DNA of 12,329 nucleotides from Desulfovibrio sp. (GTDB lineage: Bacteria; Desulfobacterota; Desulfovibrionia; Desulfovibrionales; Desulfovibrionaceae): the NCBI GenBank assembly GCA_003512875.1, contig DONZ01000188.1:1-12329 (forward strand), read 5' to 3'. Below the pieces are notes generated by a model. It was given only the letters and a program-made list of their open reading frames with translations. It ran no database searches and was not told the DNA's origin. How positions within the stretch are numbered: position 1 is the stretch's first letter; the number at the start of each line of letters is the position of its first letter. Below, in pieces: positions 1 to 7,071 of this stretch. A program made the translations under genes and the position numbers.

Positions 1-1490
1 AAGCCGTTATACATGGAAAGTTCCACCCGTTTCGGGTCGATCAGCAGCATTTGCACTTCATGGGGCTGCGCCTTGTAGAGTATGCTCAAAATAATGGAAT
101 TGAGGCACACGCTTTTTCCCGCGCCCGTCGCTCCCGCCACGAGCAAATGGGGCATATCGTCCATTTTTATGCTGACAGGCGCTCCGAAAATATCTTTGCC
201 GAGCCCCAAGGTCAGCTTGGACTGCGATTCCGTGAACGCTGAATTTTGGATGATTTCTTTAAAACTGACAATCTGGCGTTTGTCGTTCGGCACTTCGACA
301 CCGACGGTATCCGTTCCCGGAATGGGGGCTTGTATGCGGACAGCCACGGCTTTGATAGCCATGGCTATATCTTTCGCCAGCGCCTCGAAGCGTTTGACTT
401 TCACCCCGCGTTCCGGACGTATCTCATACATGGTGACCACAGGTCCGGGCAAAATTTCCGCAAGCTTGCCCATAACGCCGAAATCCGCAAGACATTCGAT
501 GAGTTTTTTGCCTTTTTCATCGAGGCTTTTTTGATTGGGAGCGTCTTTTTGTTCCGCAACAGGGGATAAAAGGTCCGCGGGAGGCAAATCCTTATTTTCA
601 GGTTCTTCCTTATCGTCGGAAAAAAACGACCAAAAGCTTTTTTTCTTCAATTTTTCTTCTTTCGCTTTTTCGCCGTTTTCCTTGTTTTCTTTTTTGTCCT
701 CTTTCGTTTCTTCTTCGGTTTCGTCATTGTCCGCGAAAGAAAGGGGCGAGCTTTTCAGTCCCAAAGGATCGTCTTCGCTCAGCTCGTAATCCGTATCGTC
801 CTCGTCTTCGTCATAAACGGAAAGAAGGGGCGGGGGGTCGCTATCATCGGCTTTTTCTTTTTTGAAAGGGTTTTTAAAGGATATTTTAAAAAAGTTTCCC
901 GATTTTTCTTCGGTTTTTTCTTCATAATCAAAAACCGTATCGCCGCTTTTGCTGTTGTTTTTCACGCGCAGGGCGAATTGGATGATTTTGCCGAAAAGAT
1001 TGACCCATGAAATATGGAAGCATAATTCCATGCCCGCCATAAGGCAGAAAAGCCAGATGAAAGCGCTGCCGATAGGATTGAAATAAAGATGGAAGGTGGC
1101 ATAAAGCCATGCGCCGCAAAATCCCCCTCCCTGCACGTCCCCGATGCCGATGCCGGTCGCTTCCGCAAAAGAAATGAAGCAAAGGGTTAAAATAAGGCAG
1201 CCGAGCATGCTGTACCATGGAATGATGACCCAGCGCACAATGAAGCCCAAACCCATTCCGAAAAAGAAAAGTACCCAGACATAGGAGGCTATTCCGAAAA
1301 AATCGTTGAGAAAACCGGATAAATACGCTCCGAACGTGCCGGCATAGTTTTTCACTTCATAGGACGAGCTGATAGACTGGTTCAGCGTGGGGTCGTTGAT
1401 ATTGTGGCTCCAGAGGCTGATCCCTATAAGCAGGCTTAAAAATAAAAAGAGCAAGCCCAAAAGCTCGCGTACATGTCTTGTGTTACGCGT
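1..1490 (-). CDS. ftsK: DNA translocase FtsK, N-terminal part (cut by the left window edge)
   Basis: FtsK is a membrane-anchored, septum-located ATPase that pumps DNA during chromosome dimer resolution and cell division. Counting from an ACG at 1490, four hydrophobic segments lie near residues 10-27, 66-85, 94-109 and 140-160. A charged Asp/Glu/Lys-rich linker follows (about 1.0 to 0.55 kb), then the translocase motor. In the motor, PGPVVTMYEI, PIPGTDTVGVEVPN and the Walker A GATGAGKS (bases 111-134) are typical of FtsK/SpoIIIE, and LLIDPKRVEL sits at the edge; the rest lies outside. The frame is open from a TGA near 1546 but has no ATG or GTG before the ATG at 1256, which falls inside the second membrane segment. 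GGAG at 1496-1499 lies 5 bases before the ACG. TTG at 1460 is the alternative start but would remove the basic N-terminus. Family is certain; the start is not. Confidence 0.93.
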
Positions 1491-1495
1491 AAGAA

Positions 1496-1499
1496 CTCC
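1496..1499 (-). promoter_or_regulatory. Shine-Dalgarno GGAG ahead of ftsK
   Basis: On the minus strand GGAG is followed by 5 bases and then ACG (1490-1488), in frame with the short basic peptide RNTRHVRELLG that leads into the first FtsK membrane helix. The spacing is what a start codon would need, so this site argues that translation begins, or once began, at 1490. The only nearby ATG (1474-1472) is in another frame that stops after about a dozen codons. Confidence 0.5.
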
Positions 1500-1500
1500 G

Positions 1501-1526
1501 AAAAAGGAAAGGGGGTATCCCTTTCC
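1501..1526 (-). terminator. Intrinsic terminator after efp
   Basis: Reading the minus strand, GGAAAGGG pairs perfectly with CCCTTTCC (8 bp, 5-base loop) and is followed at once by five T. It starts 14 bases after the efp stop codon. It lies directly in front of the ftsK ribosome binding site, so ftsK transcription must either read through it or start inside it or after it. Confidence 0.85.
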
Positions 1527-1540
1527 TGAAACTGTATTTT

Positions 1541-2098
1541 TTATTCACGTCCGAGGTATTCGTCGTTTTCGGTATTGACTTTCACTTTGTCCCCGACTTT
1601 GACGAAAGCGGGAACCTGAATGACGACGCCGGTTTCAAGCTTTGCGGGTTTGGTGATGTTGTTGACGGTATCGCCTTTTGCGACTTCTTCCGTTTCGACG
1701 ACGGCAAGAATGAGGGAAAGGGGAATTTCAATGTCGATAGGTTCGCCGTTGTAAAGAAGAACGGAAACCTGCTGCGCTTCTTTCAGATAGCGTTCTTTGC
1801 CGCCGCAGAAATCCGCTTTCAGATGGAGCTGTTCATAGGTGACCATATCCATAAAGACAAGATCGGTACCTTCTTGGTAAAGATATTGCATGTCACGCTG
1901 TTCAAGGTCGGGACGTCCGACTTTTTCGCCGGAACGGAACGTATTGTCTACAACGCGGCCGTTCAGGATATTGCGGAGTTTGGTACGCACCATCGCGCCG
2001 CCTTTTCCGGGTTTGAAATGCTGAAATTCAACAATTTCATAAGGTGTGCCGTCAAGTTCGATTTTTAAGCCGCGTTTGAAATCCGTAGTGGAATACAT
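1541..2098 (-). CDS. efp: Translation elongation factor P
   Basis: EF-P binds the ribosome between the P and E sites and relieves stalling at consecutive prolines. The 185-residue product has the usual family length. It has the N-terminal KOW-like domain starting [10 protein letters not shown], the exposed loop with FKPGKGGA whose Lys32 matches the position that is post-translationally modified in many bacteria, and C-terminal OB-fold sequence ending DEYLGRE. The start at 2098 is chosen over an in-frame ATG at 2116 because AAGGAG lies 5 bases upstream of 2098 and the family begins there. It follows aroQ after 21 bases and is probably in the same transcript. Nothing is missing. No EF-P modification enzyme gene is in this window, so the modification type cannot be read from it. 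Confidence 0.97.
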   Translation of the reverse strand: MYSTTDFKRGLKIELDGTPYEIVEFQHFKPGKGGAMVRTKLRNILNGRVVDNTFRSGEKVGRPDLEQRDMQYLYQEGTDLVFMDMVTYEQLHLKADFCGGKERYLKEAQQVSVLLYNGEPIDIEIPLSLILAVVETEEVAKGDTVNNITKPAKLETGVVIQVPAFVKVGDKVKVNTENDEYLGRE

Positions 2099-2119
2099 AA
2101 TTGCTCCTTGATTCAATGT

Positions 2120-2590
2120 TTAGTTTTTAGCATTATAACGTATTAGGGCGTCAACTGCAAGCAAATATGAATCAAGCCCGAAACCGGCGATAAGCCCGAT
2201 GGAGGAAGAGGCTATCAGACTTTTGCCGCGCAAGCCGTCCGCTTCTGATTTCGCATTGCCGGAACGGGTCAGAATATTGCTGATATGCACTTCGACATAA
2301 GGGACCTTTATCCAGGAAAGACAATCGGCGAGCGCAAGGGAGGTATGGGTGAACGCTCCCGCGTTAAGCACGATGCCGGGAATTTCCCGGTTTAAAAATT
2401 CCGTGCGGGCTTCTTCCAGCCTGTCAATGAGCCGTCCCTCGTGATTGGATTGGAAATAAAGCGCTTCCAGCCCTTTTTTTCGCAGTTCCTCAAAAACGTA
2501 TTCCATGCCCTGTCCGCCGTAAATGTGCGTTTCGCGTTTGCCGAGATGTCCGAGGTTCGGTCCGTTGATAATCAAAACTTTTTCAGGCAT
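2120..2590 (-). CDS. aroQ: 3-dehydroquinate dehydratase, type II
   Basis: This enzyme converts 3-dehydroquinate to 3-dehydroshikimate in the shikimate pathway (EC 4.2.1.10). The 156-residue protein has INGPNL with Asn12, Arg19, and IYGG with Tyr24, the residues expected to form the flexible active-site lid. FQSNHEG, LNAGAFTHTS and EVHISN (His102) complete the active site. The start at 2590 is preceded by GGAAG with 5 bases spacing; an in-frame upstream ATG at 2683 would add a non-conserved hydrophobic stretch and is rejected. One oddity: between Asn105 and Ser124, where family members usually have a compact N-x3-RE-x5-S block, this protein has about eight extra residues (around SGNAKSEADGL). 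The rest of the fold, including IAGFG near the C-terminus, looks normal. It is the first gene of a probable aroQ-efp transcript. Confidence 0.95.
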   Translation of the reverse strand: MPEKVLIINGPNLGHLGKRETHIYGGQGMEYVFEELRKKGLEALYFQSNHEGRLIDRLEEARTEFLNREIPGIVLNAGAFTHTSLALADCLSWIKVPYVEVHISNILTRSGNAKSEADGLRGKSLIASSSIGLIAGFGLDSYLLAVDALIRYNAKN

Positions 2591-2630
2591 AAAATCTTCC
2601 TTGTGTTTTCTTTTGAAATGGTGTATAAAA

Positions 2631-2659
2631 ATTATACAAATATGAACGGTTTTGTTTAA
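2631..2659 (-). promoter_or_regulatory. Candidate sigma70-type promoter for aroQ-efp
   Basis: The minus strand carries a perfect TATAAT (2636-2631) about 40 bases before the aroQ start. Seventeen bases further upstream is TTAAAC (2659-2654), a poor -35 match. The expected transcript start near 2624 would leave a leader of about 34 bases with the aroQ ribosome binding site. The -10 is convincing and the -35 is not. I saw no equally good plus-strand promoter for ysxC in the same divergent region. Confidence 0.4.
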
Positions 2660-2724
2660 AATTACAAAGAGATAATCACACACATCTTTGCTGTTACCGG
2701 TATTTTATAACAAATGGGAACAAT

Positions 2725-3663
2725 ATGGGCAATATTAATTTTGAAGACTTTAAATTCCCCCGCCTTGTGCTGGAAGAAACGCTTTATACGCTCGGTCAGC
2801 TGAAAAACGCCGCTCCCGATTTTCCGCATATAGCCCTTGCGGGGCGTTCCAATGTGGGAAAATCTTCGCTTATTAATGCGCTGGGGCGCAGGAAACAGCT
2901 TGCGAAAGTAAGTTCCACTCCCGGAAAAACCCGTTCCGTCAATTTATACAAAGTCGAACCGCACGGTTTTTATCTGACGGATTTGCCGGGATACGGGTAT
3001 GCGAAACGTTCCAAGTCCGAACGGGAATTGTGGGCGGATTTGATTGAGAAATATCTGGTGGAATGTGAGAATTTAGCCGCAATGGCTATTTTGCTCGACT
3101 GCCGTTTGGAGCCGCAGGAGGCGGACAAGATGATGGTGCGGTTCGCCTTGGCGCATGCCGTGCCTGTTATTCCGATTTTGACAAAAGCAGACAAATGCAC
3201 GCAAAAAGAACGCAGTGAGCGCATAAGCCAATGGACGGTGCTTATTCCCAAAGGCGAGCCTGTGGCTGTTTCTTCGCAGACGGGTTTCGGTTTGGAAGCC
3301 GTATGGAAAAAACTTATCGGTGCTGCCGGACAATCGCGCTTTGTCGGTTCTCATGCGGAAGAAAGCGCCGGGCAGGAAGAAAAGGGCGCGGGCGTATATG
3401 AAGTTGTCGGAGTATCGATAGAAAAACTTTCCGAAGAACCAAAAGAACAAAACGGGCAGGCGGGACTTCGGGAAGAGCGGCAGGCGGAAACAGCCGGACC
3501 CTTTGCCCGAGACCCTGAAAAACCCAAAAAAATCCGTACCAAGCGGGGGGCGGCGGCAAGGGAACGGGAAGCTTTGAAAAAAGCCCGGGCGGAAAAAGCG
3601 CGCATACGGGCGAAAGCGGAAAAATCAAGAGCGAAGCATAGGAAAAAAGAAAAGGAAAAATAA
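2725..3663 (+). CDS. ysxC: Ribosome-assembly GTPase YsxC/EngB with long basic C-terminal tail
   Basis: YsxC/EngB (also YihA) is a small TRAFAC GTPase needed for large ribosomal subunit assembly. G1 is GRSNVGKS (residues 40-47), the switch I region contains [11 protein letters not shown] (63-73), G3 is DLPGYG (86-91), G4 is TKAD (153-156) and G5 includes SS (183-184). Typical members are about 195-215 residues, so the GTPase ends near residue 202. The last 110 residues are low-complexity: an Ala/Glu/Gly-rich stretch, then a Lys/Arg/Ala-rich end (about 265-312). The tail could bind rRNA, but that is inference. The start is ATG 2725, with GGGA shortly before it. The stop codon shares one base with the ATG of the helicase gene (TAATG), indicating translational coupling. 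It is the first gene of the long plus-strand series. Confidence 0.95.
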   Translation: MGNINFEDFKFPRLVLEETLYTLGQLKNAAPDFPHIALAGRSNVGKSSLINALGRRKQLAKVSSTPGKTRSVNLYKVEPHGFYLTDLPGYGYAKRSKSERELWADLIEKYLVECENLAAMAILLDCRLEPQEADKMMVRFALAHAVPVIPILTKADKCTQKERSERISQWTVLIPKGEPVAVSSQTGFGLEAVWKKLIGAAGQSRFVGSHAEESAGQEEKGAGVYEVVGVSIEKLSEEPKEQNGQAGLREERQAETAGPFARDPEKPKKIRTKRGAAAREREALKKARAEKARIRAKAEKSRAKHRKKEKEK

Positions 3664-5879
3664 TGCCGGACTTATCTCTTTTAAATTCAGCGCAGTATCA
3701 GGCCGTGACGGCGGGGAACAATCCTTTGCTCGTCATTGCGGGGGCGGGCAGCGGAAAAACCCGCACCATAGTATACAGGCTCGCCTATTTGGCGGAACGG
3801 GGCGTTGACCCCTATTCCATTCTGCTTTTGACGTTTACCAAAAAAGCCGCCCAGGAAATGCTGCACAGGGCGGCTTCCCTGCTCGGCTCCGATTTAATGG
3901 GCGTGCAGGGCGGAACATTCCACGCTTTTTCCTATGCGCTTTTGCGGCAGTTTCCCCCTTCCTGGGCGAAATCGAATTTGAGTATTCTGGACGGCGCCGA
4001 CTGCACGGCAATTATCGGGCACTGCAAGGATGAAAAAAAGATAGGCAAGGGGGACAGGTCTTTTCCGAAAAATGCGACCGTTCACGGGCTTATCAGCAAG
4101 GCACGCAACAAAGAGCTGCCTCTTGAGGAAATTTTGCGCCGTGAAAGCCAGCACCTGCTTCCGCATGCGGAAGCCCTCTGCGAGCTTGAAACGCTGTATC
4201 ACGCTTACAGGCGTGAGCATAACGTGCTTGATTATGATGATTTGCTTTTTGAACTGGAAGCAGGCTTAAAAGAGAACCCTGCGCTTTTGAAACGCATGCA
4301 TGAACGCTTCCGCCATGTCATGGTGGATGAATATCAGGATACCAACATGGTGCAGGCTCGGCTCGTGCGTCTTTTGACCGGCGGGGATACGGCTGTCATG
4401 GCTGTCGGCGACGACGCCCAGTCGATTTACGCGTTCCGCGGGGCGAACGTGCAAAATATTTTGGAATTTCCGAAGCTTTTCCCCTGCTGTGAAATTGTGC
4501 GTCTGGAAGAAAATTACCGCTCCGTTCAGCCTATTTTGGATATTGCCAACGCTGTTTTGGAAAACGCGCCCGTCGGGTATCAAAAGCATTTGTTTTCTAA
4601 GCGCGGCTGTGAGGAAAACACGGTAAGCGTGCAGGTTGTGCGTCCTTTCAGCGACATAACGCAGGCGCGTATCGCAGCCCGCATGATAGACGGGCTTCTG
4701 CATACGGAGCAGGGGGCGGATATCGCCGTGCTTTTTCGGGCGGGGTATCAGTCTTATCATTTGGAAATCGAGCTGAACAAGCTCGGCATCGGTTTTAAAA
4801 AATACGGCGGGGTGAAATATACGGAAGCTTCCCATATCAAAGACGTGCTTTCTTATCTGCGTTTGCTCCTGAACCCCATGGATTTGCCGGCTTTTGAACG
4901 TATGGCGGGCTTGTGTAAGGGAATAGGCGCCAAAACAGCCCGTAAGCTTTTTGGTCTCGCCATGCAGGAAGATAAGGAAGCTTTGCGGAAAGCCTGTAAG
5001 AAATATCCTGATTTTTGGGCGGATTTGCAGCTTCTTATGGAAATGCGGAAAAACAGCGTTTCCCCCGAAAAGATGCTGCGTGCCGTGATCGATCAGTATC
5101 AGCCGCGTATGGAACTTCTTTATCCGGACGATTGGCCGCGCCGTCAGCAAGGTTTGGAAGAGCTTGCCGGCATTGCCTCAAGTTATGCGGACTTGGCGGT
5201 TTTCATGGCTGACTTGTCTTTGGAAAATCCGGACGAGGCGGAAGACGGGGACGACAGCAGGCAAAAAGTGGTCTTATCGACAGTCCATTCCGCCAAGGGC
5301 TTGGAATGGAAGCATGTTTTCATTCTCGATTTGGTGGAAGACAGGTTTCCCTCCCGCCATGCGATGGTCAGTGCGGAAGATTATGAGGAAGAACGGCGGC
5401 TTTTGTATGTTGCCTGCACACGGGCGAAGGACAGTCTGCGTTTGTTTGTTCCGCAAAATATTTTGCAGCGCGGGCAGGGTTTTGAGGAAAGGGCGGTGCC
5501 GAGCCCCTTTATTAAAGAAATTCCCCCCCGTTTATACGAAGAAGTGATTGAGCAATACGGCGGGGTGCTGGTTAAGCAGGGGCTGCAAAAAAGCCCTTTG
5601 CAAACCATGAAGCCTGACATCAATATTTTCGACAGTTTTAAAAACGCCATGGCTGAAAGCGGAGAGGAAACGGCGGGCGGACAGCGGGAAACGGATTCTG
5701 TTTTCTGCGCTGCGAAACCGAAAAGCGCAAACCCGGCGGTAAAACTCGGCTATTGCAGGCATAAGGTTTTTGGACGCGGCAAAATCATTGAAGAAGTCGA
5801 TTCCGAAAAAGTGCGGGTGAATTTTACGGGTATCGGGCTGAAAGTGATTATGAAAGCCTATCTGACTTTTGAAGACTGA
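3663..5879 (+). CDS. uvrD: UvrD/PcrA-type ATP-dependent 3'-5' DNA helicase
   Basis: This superfamily 1A helicase unwinds DNA using ATP, in nucleotide excision and mismatch repair or in clearing replication obstacles. The 738 residues carry the full motif set: Walker A AGAGSGKT (26-33), motif Ia LTFTKKAA (56-63), motif II VDEYQDTN (221-228), motif III GDDAQSIYAFRGA (249-261), motif IV LEENYRS (281-287), motif V STVHSAKGLEW (539-549) and motif VI YVACTRAK (582-589). The C-terminal 45 residues (HKVFGRGKIIE onward) resemble the Tudor-like domain of PcrA/UvrD that contacts RNA polymerase. It overlaps ysxC by one base and has a weak AGGA ribosome binding site. Whether it is the orthologue of E. coli UvrD or a paralogue (Rep, PcrA) cannot be settled from the window, so the symbol is provisional. 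Confidence 0.92.
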   Translation: MPDLSLLNSAQYQAVTAGNNPLLVIAGAGSGKTRTIVYRLAYLAERGVDPYSILLLTFTKKAAQEMLHRAASLLGSDLMGVQGGTFHAFSYALLRQFPPSWAKSNLSILDGADCTAIIGHCKDEKKIGKGDRSFPKNATVHGLISKARNKELPLEEILRRESQHLLPHAEALCELETLYHAYRREHNVLDYDDLLFELEAGLKENPALLKRMHERFRHVMVDEYQDTNMVQARLVRLLTGGDTAVMAVGDDAQSIYAFRGANVQNILEFPKLFPCCEIVRLEENYRSVQPILDIANAVLENAPVGYQKHLFSKRGCEENTVSVQVVRPFSDITQARIAARMIDGLLHTEQGADIAVLFRAGYQSYHLEIELNKLGIGFKKYGGVKYTEASHIKDVLSYLRLLLNPMDLPAFERMAGLCKGIGAKTARKLFGLAMQEDKEALRKACKKYPDFWADLQLLMEMRKNSVSPEKMLRAVIDQYQPRMELLYPDDWPRRQQGLEELAGIASSYADLAVFMADLSLENPDEAEDGDDSRQKVVLSTVHSAKGLEWKHVFILDLVEDRFPSRHAMVSAEDYEEERRLLYVACTRAKDSLRLFVPQNILQRGQGFEERAVPSPFIKEIPPRLYEEVIEQYGGVLVKQGLQKSPLQTMKPDINIFDSFKNAMAESGEETAGGQRETDSVFCAAKPKSANPAVKLGYCRHKVFGRGKIIEEVDSEKVRVNFTGIGLKVIMKAYLTFED

Positions 5880-5895
5880 AACCGAGGCGGGATGT

Positions 5896-7071
5896 ATGAG
5901 CGGAAAACGAAGCGGTGAAGACGGCATATTGGATTTAATTGCAAAATATTTTCCCAACCGGCACCCCCACATGCTCTTGGGGCGCGGCGACGACTGCGCC
6001 TTAATGACAGTGCCGCAGGCTGCCGCGCTCGGCAATTCGGCGCTTTTCGCCGTAACATCCGATATTTTTGCGGAAAACGCCCATTTCCGCACATCGTACT
6101 TTACGGCTTCGGACATCGGGCATAAGGCGTTAGCCGTGAATATCAGCGATTTAGCCTCGAACGGTGCCAAGCCCTGCGCCTTTTCTTTCAATTTGACCCT
6201 TACCGAAAGGCAGGATCATGCGTGGCTTGAAGAATGCTTCCAAAGTATGGCGGACCTTGCAAATCGATACGATATGGTGCTGTGCGGAGGAGATTTGACC
6301 AAAGTTCCTCTGACCCGTACCAAGGAGAAAACGCAGGAAGGGCTCGACCCTCTGACGTTAGGCGGATTGAATATCGGCATTACCGCCTGGGGGACGTATG
6401 AACATGGTGGCGTTCCCCTCATGCGTCACCGTGCGTACGCAAAAAACCTTGCTGCGGAAAAAAATGCGGGGCGAAGCGTGCAGGCGGACCGTCCCGTGCA
6501 GGCAGGCGCATGCATGCGGGAGGGGGATATTCTTTTTCGTATCGGAGAAATCGGGCTTGCGCGGCTCGGACTTTTTTTGCTTGAAGAAACGCAGGACAAA
6601 GCGAAATGCGCGGAGAAATATCCCCATGCCGTCAATGCTCATCTGCGTCCTTCGCCCCTTGTGCGGGAAGGGCTTTTGCTTTCGCGGTTCGCAAAGGAAT
6701 TTCCTTTGTTCGTCATGGATATTTCAGACGGGCTCATGCGGGATATTCCGCGTCTGCTTGCGCGCCAGGGGCTTGTTTTCGCAGATGAAAAGGCGTTCGG
6801 AGCCGACATTGTCCTGACGGAAGACACGCTTTCTTCCGAAGTGAGGGAATATTGCGGAAAAAACGGGCTCGACCCTTGTCTTTTCGCCTATAAGGGCGGT
6901 GAGGATTACGGACTGGCGGGCGTTTGCGCAAAAGAGGGATTTCCCGCTTTGCAGGCGTTTTGCAAAAAACACGCGGTGGAACATTTCCATGCGCTCGGTG
7001 CCGTCACAAACGGTGCGGTAACGTTCAACCGGCAAATTGCGGAGGAAGCGGGTTTTGACCATTTCCAATGA
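5896..7071 (+). CDS. thiL: Thiamine-monophosphate kinase
   Basis: ThiL phosphorylates thiamine monophosphate to thiamine diphosphate, the last step of cofactor synthesis. Family marks in order are GRGDDCAL (29-36, Mg/ATP binding), VTSDIF...HF, HKALAVNISDLASNGA, CGGDLTK, HLRPSP, MDISDGL, KGGEDYGL and the terminal GFDHF, which matches the end of E. coli ThiL. At 391 residues it is clearly longer than the usual ~325. Most of the excess lies in two places: about 15 residues after CGGDLTK (around 6313-6357), and about 30 residues between PLMRHRA and REGDIL (around 6433-6520). The ATG at 5896 is preceded by GAGGCGGG; an in-frame TTG at 5869 inside the helicase gene is rejected. It begins 16 bases after the helicase stop and overlaps the kinase gene that follows. 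All catalytic blocks are intact, so it is probably active. Confidence 0.94.
   Translation: MSGKRSGEDGILDLIAKYFPNRHPHMLLGRGDDCALMTVPQAAALGNSALFAVTSDIFAENAHFRTSYFTASDIGHKALAVNISDLASNGAKPCAFSFNLTLTERQDHAWLEECFQSMADLANRYDMVLCGGDLTKVPLTRTKEKTQEGLDPLTLGGLNIGITAWGTYEHGGVPLMRHRAYAKNLAAEKNAGRSVQADRPVQAGACMREGDILFRIGEIGLARLGLFLLEETQDKAKCAEKYPHAVNAHLRPSPLVREGLLLSRFAKEFPLFVMDISDGLMRDIPRLLARQGLVFADEKAFGADIVLTEDTLSSEVREYCGKNGLDPCLFAYKGGEDYGLAGVCAKEGFPALQAFCKKHAVEHFHALGAVTNGAVTFNRQIAEEAGFDHFQ
7041..7045 (+). promoter_or_regulatory. Shine-Dalgarno GGAGG supporting a TTG start of the kinase
   Basis: GGAGG lies inside the end of thiL, 9 bases before an in-frame TTG at 7055. It is the best ribosome binding site near the kinase gene and decides the start. 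The first in-frame ATG, at 7097, has no comparable site; the TTG at 7037 lies before the site. Confidence 0.5.

Noticed and set aside
82..789. Plus-strand open frames opposite ftsK, one Ser/Phe-rich and membrane-like
   Set aside because: They are the complement of the FtsK motor and its Lys/Glu linker; the Ser/Phe runs are the reverse reading of GAA/AAA codons.
2706..2711. TATAAC as the -10 box of ysxC
   Set aside because: It would leave a leader of only about 7 bases and has no -35 at the right distance.
4266..5150. Long minus-strand open frame (294 codons) inside the helicase gene
   Set aside because: It lies wholly antisense to a helicase with complete motifs, has no ribosome binding site worth noting, and its translation resembles no family.
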